The notes beneath the pieces are model-generated. The model saw nothing but the letters and a program-made list of their open reading frames with translations, was not told where the DNA came from and made no database searches. The position numbers and the translations under genes are program-made. From Planctomycetota bacterium (GTDB lineage: Bacteria; Planctomycetota; UBA8742; SKZP01): a DNA stretch of 5,242 nt. This document shows, one piece after another, positions 1-5,242 of the stretch (positions are counted from its first letter, which is position 1; every line of letters starts with the position of its first letter). The DNA is taken from contig SKZP01000298.1 of NCBI GenBank assembly GCA_007127275.1, positions 1 through 5,242 of the forward strand, read 5' to 3'.

Positions 1-845
1 ACCTCGGCGGTGAAGCCGCGCGGCGTGAACAGCGCGAGCGGATGCGGCTCCTCGAGCACGTCGGCGCCGTGCTGAAAGCGCCAGCGCGCTTGGCGGCTGA
101 TACCGTTTTGGCGAAGGTATTCGCCGTAGTCGAACTCGCCAGGATTGGCCGCGGGAGCGGGGGTGTCGAGCGTGACCGGCAGCGCGACCGTCTGGCCGCG
201 GCGCAGATCCGGCCAGGCCTCGTCGGTGAAGACGCGGATGCGTTCGGGGTGGTTGCGCACGTCCCACGGCTCGTCGCCACCGCGGTACTCGTGCACCGTG
301 AGTTCGAATACGCTGCGCGCCTCGAACGCGTGCCTCGGCCCGCGTTCGAACTCGAGCATCGGCTGGGGCGCGCGCATTGTCGGCGGCTCTCCCGCCGCGG
401 GATCAAGGCGCACGTCACGCGTCGTCCCCTCCGGCCGCGGCGTCGGTGCCTCGCTTACGGTACCGAGCACAATGACTTGCACGCGCGAGCCGGCTGGGAA
501 GCGCTGTTGCAGCGCAAGCTGATGCGCCTCGAGACTCGCGAGCCAGACCCAATACGCGCCGAGCACGGCAAGCAGCGCAAGCCCCGTCAGCGGCAAGCGC
601 CACGGCGATGAGAAGAGTGCCCGTTTCGCAGAGGCTTCGCCGCCCGTTCGCGAGCGGGCGAGGCGCGTTGCGACAAGGGTGAGCAGGCCGGTAACGACGA
701 GCGAGCCCGCGAGGATGCTGAGCCCCACGGAAGCGGCACCGACGTAGCGCGCTCCCAGCAAGCCGAGCGCCGCGGCGGCGAACAGCAAAATCATCGGCCG
801 GCGTGGCACCGGTCGTAGCTGCGCCTGAAGGGCTGCCGTCCCCAC
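1..845 (-). CDS. comEC: ComEC/Rec2-family DNA-uptake membrane protein, N-terminal part (truncated by window edge)
   Basis: ComEC/Rec2 proteins form the inner-membrane channel that takes in single-stranded DNA during natural transformation. The minus-strand frame is open from a TGA at 900-902 to position 1 and gives about 281 residues. Seen: a basic N-terminus (RPVPRRP), then hydrophobic segments near residues 18-36, 40-58 and 84-103, then a soluble beta-rich stretch ending in NPGEFDYGEYLRQNGI (residues 234-249). The family's N-terminal DUF4131 region has the same layout: a few membrane helices, an OB-like domain, and an NPG-FDY--YL---GI motif. The GTG at 845 is chosen because AGGGGAGA lies 8 nt upstream and because it keeps the basic residues before the first helix. 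Alternatives are GTG at 809 and ATG at 794, the latter starting inside the helix. The channel domain and any C-terminal metallo-beta-lactamase-like domain lie beyond the left edge, so completeness cannot be judged. It follows the regulator gene on the same strand after 134 nt. Confidence 0.75.
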   Translation of the reverse strand, partial: MGTAALQAQLRPVPRRPMILLFAAAALGLLGARYVGAASVGLSILAGSLVVTGLLTLVATRLARSRTGGEASAKRALFSSPWRLPLTGLALLAVLGAYWVWLASLEAHQLALQQRFPAGSRVQVIVLGTVSEAPTPRPEGTTRDVRLDPAAGEPPTMRAPQPMLEFERGPRHAFEARSVFELTVHEYRGGDEPWDVRNHPERIRVFTDEAWPDLRRGQTVALPVTLDTPAPAANPGEFDYGEYLRQNGISRQARWRFQHGADVLEEPHPLALFTPRGFTAE

Positions 846-852
846 AGCACCG

Positions 853-860
853 TCTCCCCT
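853..860 (-). promoter_or_regulatory. Shine-Dalgarno site deciding the comEC GTG start
   Basis: Read on the minus strand this is AGGGGAGA, a purine-rich match to the anti-Shine-Dalgarno sequence. It ends 7-8 nt before the GTG at 845. The later GTG (809) and ATG (794) are too far away to use it, so it favours the earlier start. Confidence 0.45.
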
Positions 861-862
861 TG

Positions 863-879
863 GCCACCACGTGCGTGGC
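863..879 (-). other. Small inverted repeat next to the comEC ribosome-binding site
   Basis: GCCAC and GTGGC form a perfect 5-bp stem around a 7-nt loop that contains CACGTG. It ends 2 nt before the comEC Shine-Dalgarno sequence. No T-run follows it, so it is not a convincing intrinsic terminator for the regulator gene. It might affect comEC translation or be chance in GC-rich DNA. Nothing else is evident in the 846-979 spacer. Confidence 0.2.
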
Positions 880-979
880 GTGAAGGCAACCGCATACGGT
901 CAAGGTACCAGCGGCAGAACGAAGCGAAAGGACGAGTCGAGAATTCGCATGTGCCTGCGACGGCGACGGCCGCGAACGG

Positions 980-1663
980 CTACGCCTCGGGCCTTATCTG
1001 TAGCTTGCGCTGCAGGGTGCGGCGGTGAATGCCCAGTTTGCGTGCCGCGGCCGAGATGTTGCCGTCGCAGTCGGCGAGGACGCGCTGAATGTGCTCCCAC
1101 TCGACCTGCGCGAGTGAGGGAACGCGACCGAACTCGGCAGAGTCGGCGTCCCCACGGACGGAGCCGGCCAGCGACGCGGACGCTGGCGGAGTAGCAGCTG
1201 GGGTGCTCGGCTCGCTTGACGTGGGCTGTTCGTCGCCTCGCAGGCGTTGCGACGCGTCGAAGCTCGCCAAGATCTCGTCGGTGTCGGCCGGCTTCGTCAG
1301 CACTTCAATGGCGCCGCGACGGATGGCCTCGGTGGCCGCCGGGATGGAGCCGTATCCGGTAAGCAGCACAATGGCCACGCCAGGTAGCGACTCGCACAAG
1401 GTGGGAATCAACTCGAGTCCGGAGGCGTCGGCAATGCGCAAGTCAAGCACAATGCGCCCCGGCTTTAGGAGCCGGGCGAGATTGAGCGCGTCCGTCGCGC
1501 TTGCCGCGCCGTGGGCTTCGAAGCCGCGGTCGACGAGCGCCTTGACCAGTCGCGGCAGAAAACGCTCGTCGTCGTCCACCACCAAAATGCGTTGTGCGGA
1601 ACTCGCCTGTGCGGGTTCGCGCTTCTCTTCCGTCGCGCCAGAGGTGTCGTCGTGTTGCTTCAT
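980..1663 (-). CDS. RegA/PrrA/ActR-family response regulator transcription factor
   Basis: A two-domain, 227-residue response regulator. The receiver domain spans about residues 25-140: acidic pocket D30/D31 in ILVVDDDERFL, phosphoacceptor D74 in IVLDLRIADASG, switch T102 in LLTGYG, and K124 in LTKPAD. All the key residues are present, so it should be phosphorylatable. A Pro/Ala/Ser-rich linker (about 144-183) leads to a Fis-type helix-turn-helix at 186-221, with VEWEHIQRV followed by ISAAARKLGIHRRTLQRKL. WEHIQRV, HRRTLQR, TGYGSI and KPAD together are the signature of RegA/PrrA/ActR, which in proteobacteria work with the redox-sensing histidine kinase RegB/PrrB. The ATG at 1663 is chosen because it overlaps the kinase stop (ATGA at 1660-1663) and gives the family's usual short N-terminus. 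The frame stays open upstream to 2074 only as a shadow of the kinase gene. No histidine kinase is in the window, so the phosphodonor is unknown. No orthologue-specific symbol is given because the host is not a proteobacterium. Confidence 0.92.
   Translation of the reverse strand: MKQHDDTSGATEEKREPAQASSAQRILVVDDDERFLPRLVKALVDRGFEAHGAASATDALNLARLLKPGRIVLDLRIADASGLELIPTLCESLPGVAIVLLTGYGSIPAATEAIRRGAIEVLTKPADTDEILASFDASQRLRGDEQPTSSEPSTPAATPPASASLAGSVRGDADSAEFGRVPSLAQVEWEHIQRVLADCDGNISAAARKLGIHRRTLQRKLQIRPEA
1660..1663 (-). promoter_or_regulatory. ATGA stop/start overlap coupling kinase and response regulator
   Basis: On the minus strand the regulator's ATG (1663-1661) shares bases with the kinase's TGA (1662-1660). 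The regulator has only weak Shine-Dalgarno character upstream (ACGAG directly before the ATG). Its translation therefore probably relies on ribosomes finishing the kinase, which implies one transcript and a fixed stoichiometry. Confidence 0.8.
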
Positions 1664-4600
1664 CTCGTTGTCCGCTGCCGGTTGAGCATTCCCTCGTACC
1701 AGCGTTGTATGCGTGCAGCGCTTGGGTCGCCGCGCAAGTCGTGCTCGCGGAGGTAGTCGCGCAACTCCTCGGCGAATTGCCGTAACTCCTGCGGTGGAAC
1801 CCGACTCGCGGCAAGCTCGTCGAGCAGGTGCGTCGGCTCGCGGCCGGCGTCGGCCCCACGAGAGTCGCTGCGCGTGCGCGTCAACAGCGCAAGATATGCC
1901 GAGGCAAGGTCCATGTCGAGATGAACCCCGCGCAACTCCCGTAGCAAGGAAAGCATCTTGCGCGGCGGCTCCCGCTGCATGGACGTGTGCAGCCACTCGT
2001 GCAACGACGTGGCGACCAACTCGCGGCGCAAGTGCTGCGCGAGGTTGCGCTCGCCGGTGGTGCGAATCTGCCACGCCGTCAGCTCACCTTCGCGCAAAAG
2101 TAGCTCAACGTATTCGACAAAGTCCACAGGGACGCTGCCGTATTCGCCGCCGGCGGGGCGTTCGCGCAGCAGCCGCCGCATTTCGCGGTAGATGTCACGG
2201 GCGGCATCCGCTCGCTCGAGCGGACTCGGAGACTCCGTGTAGTGATGACGGGCAATCTCGGACAAGGCCCGCGGCGCGTGCAGGTCGCCGTCGTTGTCGG
2301 CGGACTCGTCGCCGGCCAGGGCTGCGGCATCCAGTTCTTGCCGCGGCAACTTGCCCTCCCACGGCCAACTCGCCCGCGCCTGCACGGCCAGCTCGTCCGC
2401 CCACCGTCGCCCCGCCGGGACGAGCCAGCGCAGCGTCGCGTCCCCGAACGCCTCGAGGTCGTCCTCGTCGCGTGCAAGCACGTCCTCGAGGACTGCTTGC
2501 GCCTGTCGCGCGAGACCCGCTTGCACGTAACATTCAATCAGCCGCCGGCTCACCCGTAGCGAGTGGCGTGCGGCATGCAGCGACTCATACTCCGGCGCAA
2601 CCATAAGCGGCGACTCCGCCAGTGCCTCCCGCGTCAGGGCAATCCGCTCGGCGAGCTGGTTGCGCAATACCGGATCCTCTTGCGCAAAGAGCAAGGCCGC
2701 TTCGTAGTCGGAGAGCGCCTCTGCGTAGGCGCCGATCAAAAACTTTCCGTCGCCCCGGTCGAGCCAGCGCGAGCCGAGGTGCCAACTGCGCGCCGCCAGT
2801 GACCAGCGCTCAATCACTGCCGAGGTACCGGTGCAGTAGAAGCCGACAAGGCTTGTCGCCGGCAGGGGCAGCACGAAGTCGTCTTCGGCTTCCAGGCGCC
2901 AGCGACGTCGCTGCGAAACGTCACGCACGTCGAAGCTCAATTGTGAACTGACAAGACTGATCGCGACGTCGTACTTGCCGCCCTGCTCGGCGAGTCGCAG
3001 CCGTGGCTCCGCCAGCAAGGCAACGGCGCGGCCGGGACCGTCGGGGGCCCGGGCATTGCGTTCGACACGGTAGACGGCGGCCCTGGTATTCTGGCGCGCG
3101 CCAAGCAGGAACAGGTACCCCTCGCGAATGGGGGGCCAGGAGCCGGGAGGAACTTGCGCCGCCTCGCGGTCCGGCACGAGGAAGACGCCGAGCCCCGGCT
3201 CTTGCGCCGCCGAGGTGGCGCCGCCGAGAATGTCGGCCTGGAAGCGCAGCTCAAAGTCCCGCAAACCGAGCGGTTCCACGGAAATGGCCACGGCCTCGCC
3301 AGTCGCGTCGGCTTCCGTGCCTTCGCGGCTCGGGTCGTTGAGCCACAATTCCATGGGATAGAACGCCTCGACGTTGCCACGCAGCGCTTCGAGCCTCCAA
3401 CTCGTCGCCTCCGCCCCGTCGGGCAAGATGGGGACCCGCTGCTCCCCTTGCGAGGCCGTACCGGCGACATACTGCCCCGCAAGGTGGATGGCGTAGACAA
3501 TGGTGATGGCGAGCAGGACGTAGGCCAAGTCGCGGTAGGCCTTGAGGAAGCGGCCGACGCGGTGCACAAGCGTCGCCTTGCGCGCCTGGACCCATTCGCC
3601 GCGCAGGTACCGCGCCAGATCCTGCGCATACAGCTCGGCGTTTTCGTACCGCTCTCGTTGGCGCTTGGCGAGGCAGCGCAGAATGATCGCTTCCAAGTCG
3701 GGCGAGAGCGACGAGGCGAGTCGGCGGGGCCTCGTCGGCGCCTTTTCCAGCACCCGCATCATCACCTGAATGCCGGTATCACCGTCGAACGGCGGGCGCC
3801 CCGTAACGGCCTCGTAAAGGGTCGCCCCCAGTGCGTAAACGTCACTGCGGCTGTCGAGCATGTCGTGCTGGCCGCGGGCCTGCTCGGGCGGCATGTACGG
3901 CGGCGTGCCCACGGTGACGCCGGACTGCGTGATGCGCACGTCGCTGCGGATGTCCTTGGCAAGGCCGAAATCCGCAATCATCGGCTCGCCGTTGACGCGG
4001 TCGAGCAGAATGTTCGCCGGCTTGATGTCGCGGTGGATGATCCCGCGAGTGTGCGCGTAATGAATGGCCCGGGCAATTTTGTAGGAAAGCTCCGCCGCGT
4101 CGCGGCCACTCATGGGGCCGTGCTCCTCGATCCACTGCGCAAGCGAGCAGCCGTCGACGTACTCCATGGAAAAGTAGGTAAAACCGTCGATCTCGCCAAC
4201 TTCGTAGACGCCGACAATGTTGGGGTGTCGCAGACGGGCGACATTTTCGACTTCGCGGCGAAACCGCGTCACGCGGTCGTCGTTCTCCTCCCCTTCGCCG
4301 CCCTGCGGTCCTTCGACGAGCACCTTTAGCGCCACGTCGCGGCCGTGCAGGTCGGTTTGCACCGCCCGGTAGACGACACTGTTCGGGGTGCGGCTCAACT
4401 CTTCGAGCAACTCGAACTTGCCGAAATGTACCGGCGCCGCCGCGGACGTCGAAAGTGGCGGGTAGCCAGGCCCCCTTTCGTTTGTTTCGTCGCTTTCCTT
4501 GCCACGTCCCCCGCCGTCCCTCTCGTGTTCATCCGTCTCACGCGCCGCCGCCGACGCTTTGCCGACTTCGGACGCCAGCGGAGTCTCCGACACCGAGGAG

Positions 4601-4665
4601 GGGGAGGTCGCGTCTGCCTCGACAGAGTCGGCCGGCGTCGTGGGATATGCCGAGGATTCGTCCAT
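1660..4665 (-). CDS. Membrane-anchored Hanks-type Ser/Thr protein kinase with C-terminal beta-sandwich and TPR-like region
   Basis: A receptor-like kinase of 1001 residues from the ATG at 4665. A TTG at 4689 would add 8 residues, and neither start has a strong Shine-Dalgarno site. Residues 1-80 are acidic, Ser/Thr/Glu-rich and look disordered. The kinase domain is about 82-347: VALK lysine K114, alphaC glutamate E138 (RREVENV), HRDIKPAN with catalytic D213 and N218, DFG at 232-234, and an activation segment ending GTPPYMPPEQA (PPE in place of APE). The glycine-rich loop is degenerate: LSRTPNSVVY replaces LGxGxxGxVY. An acidic, Gly-rich insert follows the beta-3 lysine. One membrane helix lies at about 380-400 (LAYVLLAITIVYAIHLAG), so the kinase should be cytoplasmic and the rest extracytoplasmic. 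Residues about 417-627 are beta-rich and resemble concanavalin/LamG-like sandwiches (FELRFQADI, GLGVFLV, EGYLFLLG). Next comes one TPR-like repeat (about 640-665, AYAEALSDYEAALLFA) and a long helical region. Ligand and substrates are unknown; the overlapping regulator is an obvious candidate partner. Confidence 0.93.
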   Translation of the reverse strand: MDESSAYPTTPADSVEADATSPSSVSETPLASEVGKASAAARETDEHERDGGGRGKESDETNERGPGYPPLSTSAAAPVHFGKFELLEELSRTPNSVVYRAVQTDLHGRDVALKVLVEGPQGGEGEENDDRVTRFRREVENVARLRHPNIVGVYEVGEIDGFTYFSMEYVDGCSLAQWIEEHGPMSGRDAAELSYKIARAIHYAHTRGIIHRDIKPANILLDRVNGEPMIADFGLAKDIRSDVRITQSGVTVGTPPYMPPEQARGQHDMLDSRSDVYALGATLYEAVTGRPPFDGDTGIQVMMRVLEKAPTRPRRLASSLSPDLEAIILRCLAKRQRERYENAELYAQDLARYLRGEWVQARKATLVHRVGRFLKAYRDLAYVLLAITIVYAIHLAGQYVAGTASQGEQRVPILPDGAEATSWRLEALRGNVEAFYPMELWLNDPSREGTEADATGEAVAISVEPLGLRDFELRFQADILGGATSAAQEPGLGVFLVPDREAAQVPPGSWPPIREGYLFLLGARQNTRAAVYRVERNARAPDGPGRAVALLAEPRLRLAEQGGKYDVAISLVSSQLSFDVRDVSQRRRWRLEAEDDFVLPLPATSLVGFYCTGTSAVIERWSLAARSWHLGSRWLDRGDGKFLIGAYAEALSDYEAALLFAQEDPVLRNQLAERIALTREALAESPLMVAPEYESLHAARHSLRVSRRLIECYVQAGLARQAQAVLEDVLARDEDDLEAFGDATLRWLVPAGRRWADELAVQARASWPWEGKLPRQELDAAALAGDESADNDGDLHAPRALSEIARHHYTESPSPLERADAARDIYREMRRLLRERPAGGEYGSVPVDFVEYVELLLREGELTAWQIRTTGERNLAQHLRRELVATSLHEWLHTSMQREPPRKMLSLLRELRGVHLDMDLASAYLALLTRTRSDSRGADAGREPTHLLDELAASRVPPQELRQFAEELRDYLREHDLRGDPSAARIQRWYEGMLNRQRTTR

Positions 4666-4745
4666 CAATACTCGCTCGAGCAACGACAATGGCTACCCGA
4701 AGGAACGCTACAAGTTCTGTCTCGAAGGTACCATTCGAGTCGAAC

Positions 4746-4769
4746 GGACGCGACAATCACCGCGCGTCC
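4746..4769. repeat. Inverted repeat GGACGCG-N10-CGCGTCC upstream of the kinase
   Basis: Two perfect 7-nt arms (4746-4752 and 4763-4769) flank a 10-nt centre. The spacing of about one and a half helical turns centre to centre suits a dimeric regulator, and as RNA it would form a stable hairpin. The left arm overlaps GCGAC (4750-4754), which resembles one half-site of the loose RegA/PrrA recognition pattern. No good second half-site is apparent. It lies about 80-100 nt upstream of the kinase start. Confidence 0.35.
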
Positions 4770-4784
4770 CGCAATTGGGGCAGT

Positions 4785-4797
4785 AACTTCGGAAGTT
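4785..4797. repeat. Short palindrome AACTTC-G-GAAGTT
   Basis: A perfect 6-nt inverted repeat around a single central base, about 120 nt upstream of the kinase start. It has the form of a small operator, but no regulator can be assigned and a site this short can arise by chance. Confidence 0.25.
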
Positions 4798-4846
4798 GAG
4801 CGTTACGAGCGAAAGCTATGCAAGGCAAAGGAAGGTGAGCACAGGC

Positions 4847-4858
4847 GTGACGAGTCAC
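4847..4858. repeat. Short palindrome GTGAC-GA-GTCAC
   Basis: A perfect 5-nt inverted repeat with a 2-nt centre in the middle of the divergent spacer. It is operator-like in form, with no assignable protein. The short arms keep confidence low. Confidence 0.22.
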
Positions 4859-5035
4859 ATCGAGCCGCGCAACCGACGACAACGAAGCGAGCCGAGCGCA
4901 GTAGCGCCACTTCGAAGCAATTTTCTGACAGCGCCTAAGCTCTTGTCGGTTCGCACCGTGGATGGCAGAGAGTTTCCCGTGTCGGCCTACGCAGAGTGAC
5001 AGGCCGCGGGTAGGACGTGGCGAAGCCTGGCAAGC

Positions 5036-5044
5036 AAGGAGGTG
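5036..5044 (+). promoter_or_regulatory. Near-perfect Shine-Dalgarno sequence of the selenoprotein gene
   Basis: AAGGAGGTG is fully complementary to the usual 3' end of bacterial 16S rRNA. Counted from the AGGAGG core, spacing is 3 nt to the ATG at 5046, 6 nt to the ATG at 5049 and 9 nt to the GTG at 5052. The second ATG therefore has the best spacing. A site this good directly before a frame that meets TGA after ten codons is independent evidence that the frame is a real gene. Confidence 0.8.
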
Positions 5045-5048
5045 GATG

Positions 5049-5242
5049 ATGGTGGTCGAGATCGTTTATTGTGCCCAGTGAAACTACGAGCCCCAGGCCG
5101 CCAGGTTGGCGGACCATCTGCGAAGCCAGTTCCAGAGTCGGGTTGACGTGAAGCTCGTTGCCTCCAGCGGCGGCAAGTTCGAAGTCTCCGCCGACGGCAA
5201 TCTCCTCTTCTCGCGCCTGCAGACGCACCGATTCCCGACGAA
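5049..5242 (+). CDS. SelW-like (Rdx family) selenoprotein with in-frame TGA, 3' end beyond window
   Basis: Rdx-family proteins (SelW/SelT/SelH) are small thioredoxin-fold proteins with a CxxC or CxxU redox motif after the first strand. From the ATG at 5049 the frame reads MVVEIVYCAQ, then TGA at 5079-5081, then NYEPQAARLADHL. With TGA read as selenocysteine this gives C8-A-Q-U11, the exact position of the family motif after a hydrophobic beta strand (VEIVY). After the TGA the frame stays open to the window end. It shows family features: an amphipathic helix (PQAARLADHLRSQF), SGGKFEVSADGNLLFSR and HRFP, matching the GG-FEV--DG-L-FS----G-FP pattern of SelW-like proteins. About 64 codons are visible; the usual length of 80-100 residues suggests about 20 or more are missing. 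A SECIS-like hairpin lies just downstream of the TGA. The gene diverges from the kinase. Decoding needs SelA, SelB, SelD and tRNA-Sec, none visible here. A TGA mutation in a Cys-type homologue is possible but less likely given the hairpin. Confidence 0.88.
5096..5115 (+). promoter_or_regulatory. Bacterial SECIS element (selenocysteine insertion hairpin)
   Basis: CCGCC (5098-5102) and GGCGG (5108-5112) form a perfect 5-bp stem closing an AGGTT loop (5103-5107). With A5113 bulged, two more pairs (GG 5096-5097 with CC 5114-5115) extend it. The loop begins 21 nt after the TGA, within the distance used by bacterial SECIS elements. It has the loop G and the GU pair known to matter for SelB binding in Escherichia coli fdhF, whose loop is AGGUCU. 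It lies inside the coding sequence, as bacterial SECIS elements do. Confidence 0.78.

Larger units (their letters stand above)
4666..5045. promoter_or_regulatory. Divergent intergenic region between the kinase and selenoprotein genes
   Basis: This 380-nt stretch must hold the promoters of the leftward kinase-regulator unit and the rightward selenoprotein gene. No convincing sigma70-type -35/-10 pair stands out on either strand. It holds three inverted repeats (listed separately) and, at its right end, a very strong ribosome-binding site. No tRNA is seen; I looked in particular for a selenocysteine tRNA because of the neighbouring gene. The short frames inside it lack good starts and resemble no family. 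Confidence 0.55.

Noticed and set aside
415..903. Minus-strand frame of 162 codons with an ATG at 903
   Set aside because: It runs in a different frame through the ComEC-like coding region. Its Arg/Ala/Cys-rich translation lacks any domain, while the overlapped frame shows membrane helices and the DUF4131-type motif.
1664..2074. Upstream extension of the response regulator frame to 364 residues
   Set aside because: The extra 137 residues overlap the kinase C-terminus in another frame and resemble no domain. The ATG at 1663 gives the normal RegA-type length and an ATGA overlap.
3154..4329. Long plus-strand open frame (391 codons) antisense to the kinase
   Set aside because: It lies wholly opposite the kinase domain and membrane helix, whose motifs are unmistakable. 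Its translation shows no recognisable domain, and long antisense frames are usual opposite GC-rich genes.
4796..4999. Plus-strand 67-codon frame in the divergent spacer
   Set aside because: It needs a TTG start inside a palindrome, has no Shine-Dalgarno site and shows no recognisable motif.
4800..5035. Possible selenocysteine tRNA (selC) beside the selenoprotein gene
   Set aside because: CGGTTCGCACCG at 4947-4960 faintly resembles a T-arm, but no acceptor stem, long variable arm or TCA anticodon loop can be drawn around it.
5079..5081. The TGA as a true stop making the plus-strand gene a pseudogene
   Set aside because: The stop falls exactly on the redox position where this family uses Sec, the frame is intact afterwards, and a SECIS-like hairpin follows at the right distance. 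A chance nonsense mutation would not produce all three.
4935..5228. Minus-strand frame of 97 codons at the right edge
   Set aside because: It is antisense to the SelW-like gene, which has a strong ribosome-binding site and family motifs. It is open only because the real gene was not recognised across its TGA.

Overview
This is a GC-rich bacterial window. Three genes lie on the minus strand, reading leftwards, and one divergent gene starts on the plus strand at the right edge. A large receptor-like Ser/Thr (Hanks-type) kinase with a C-terminal beta-sandwich/TPR-like region, overlapped by a RegA/ActR-type response regulator and followed by a ComEC-like gene, suits a planctomycete (Planctomycetota, perhaps Pirellulales). 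That assignment is inference from gene style only; no marker gene is present.

Layout, left to right: (1) 1-845, minus strand, the N-terminal part of a ComEC/Rec2-family DNA-uptake membrane protein, cut by the left edge. (2) 846-979, a short spacer with a small hairpin next to the comEC ribosome-binding site. (3) 980-1663, minus strand, a 227-residue RegA/PrrA/ActR-family response regulator with a complete receiver domain and a Fis-type helix-turn-helix. (4) 1660-4665, minus strand, a membrane-anchored Ser/Thr kinase of about 1001 residues whose stop codon overlaps the regulator's start (ATGA), so the two are probably translationally coupled. (5) 4666-5045, a divergent intergenic region with three inverted repeats. 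(6) 5049 to the right edge, plus strand, a SelW-like (Rdx family) selenoprotein.

The most notable item is the plus-strand gene. It has a near-perfect Shine-Dalgarno sequence, then a short frame with an in-frame TGA exactly where the Rdx family has the second residue of its CxxC/CxxU redox motif. The frame continues with recognisable Rdx sequence after the TGA. A perfect 5-bp hairpin with an AGGTT loop starts 16 nt past the TGA, as expected of a bacterial SECIS element. Stop-to-stop gene calling misses this gene completely.

The kinase and regulator look like one signalling unit: an extracytoplasmic sensor region, a cytoplasmic Ser/Thr kinase and a DNA-binding response regulator, with no histidine kinase in view. 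RegA-family regulators are classically redox-linked, and SelW-like proteins are thiol/selenol redox proteins. A shared redox theme across the divergent promoter region is attractive but unproven.
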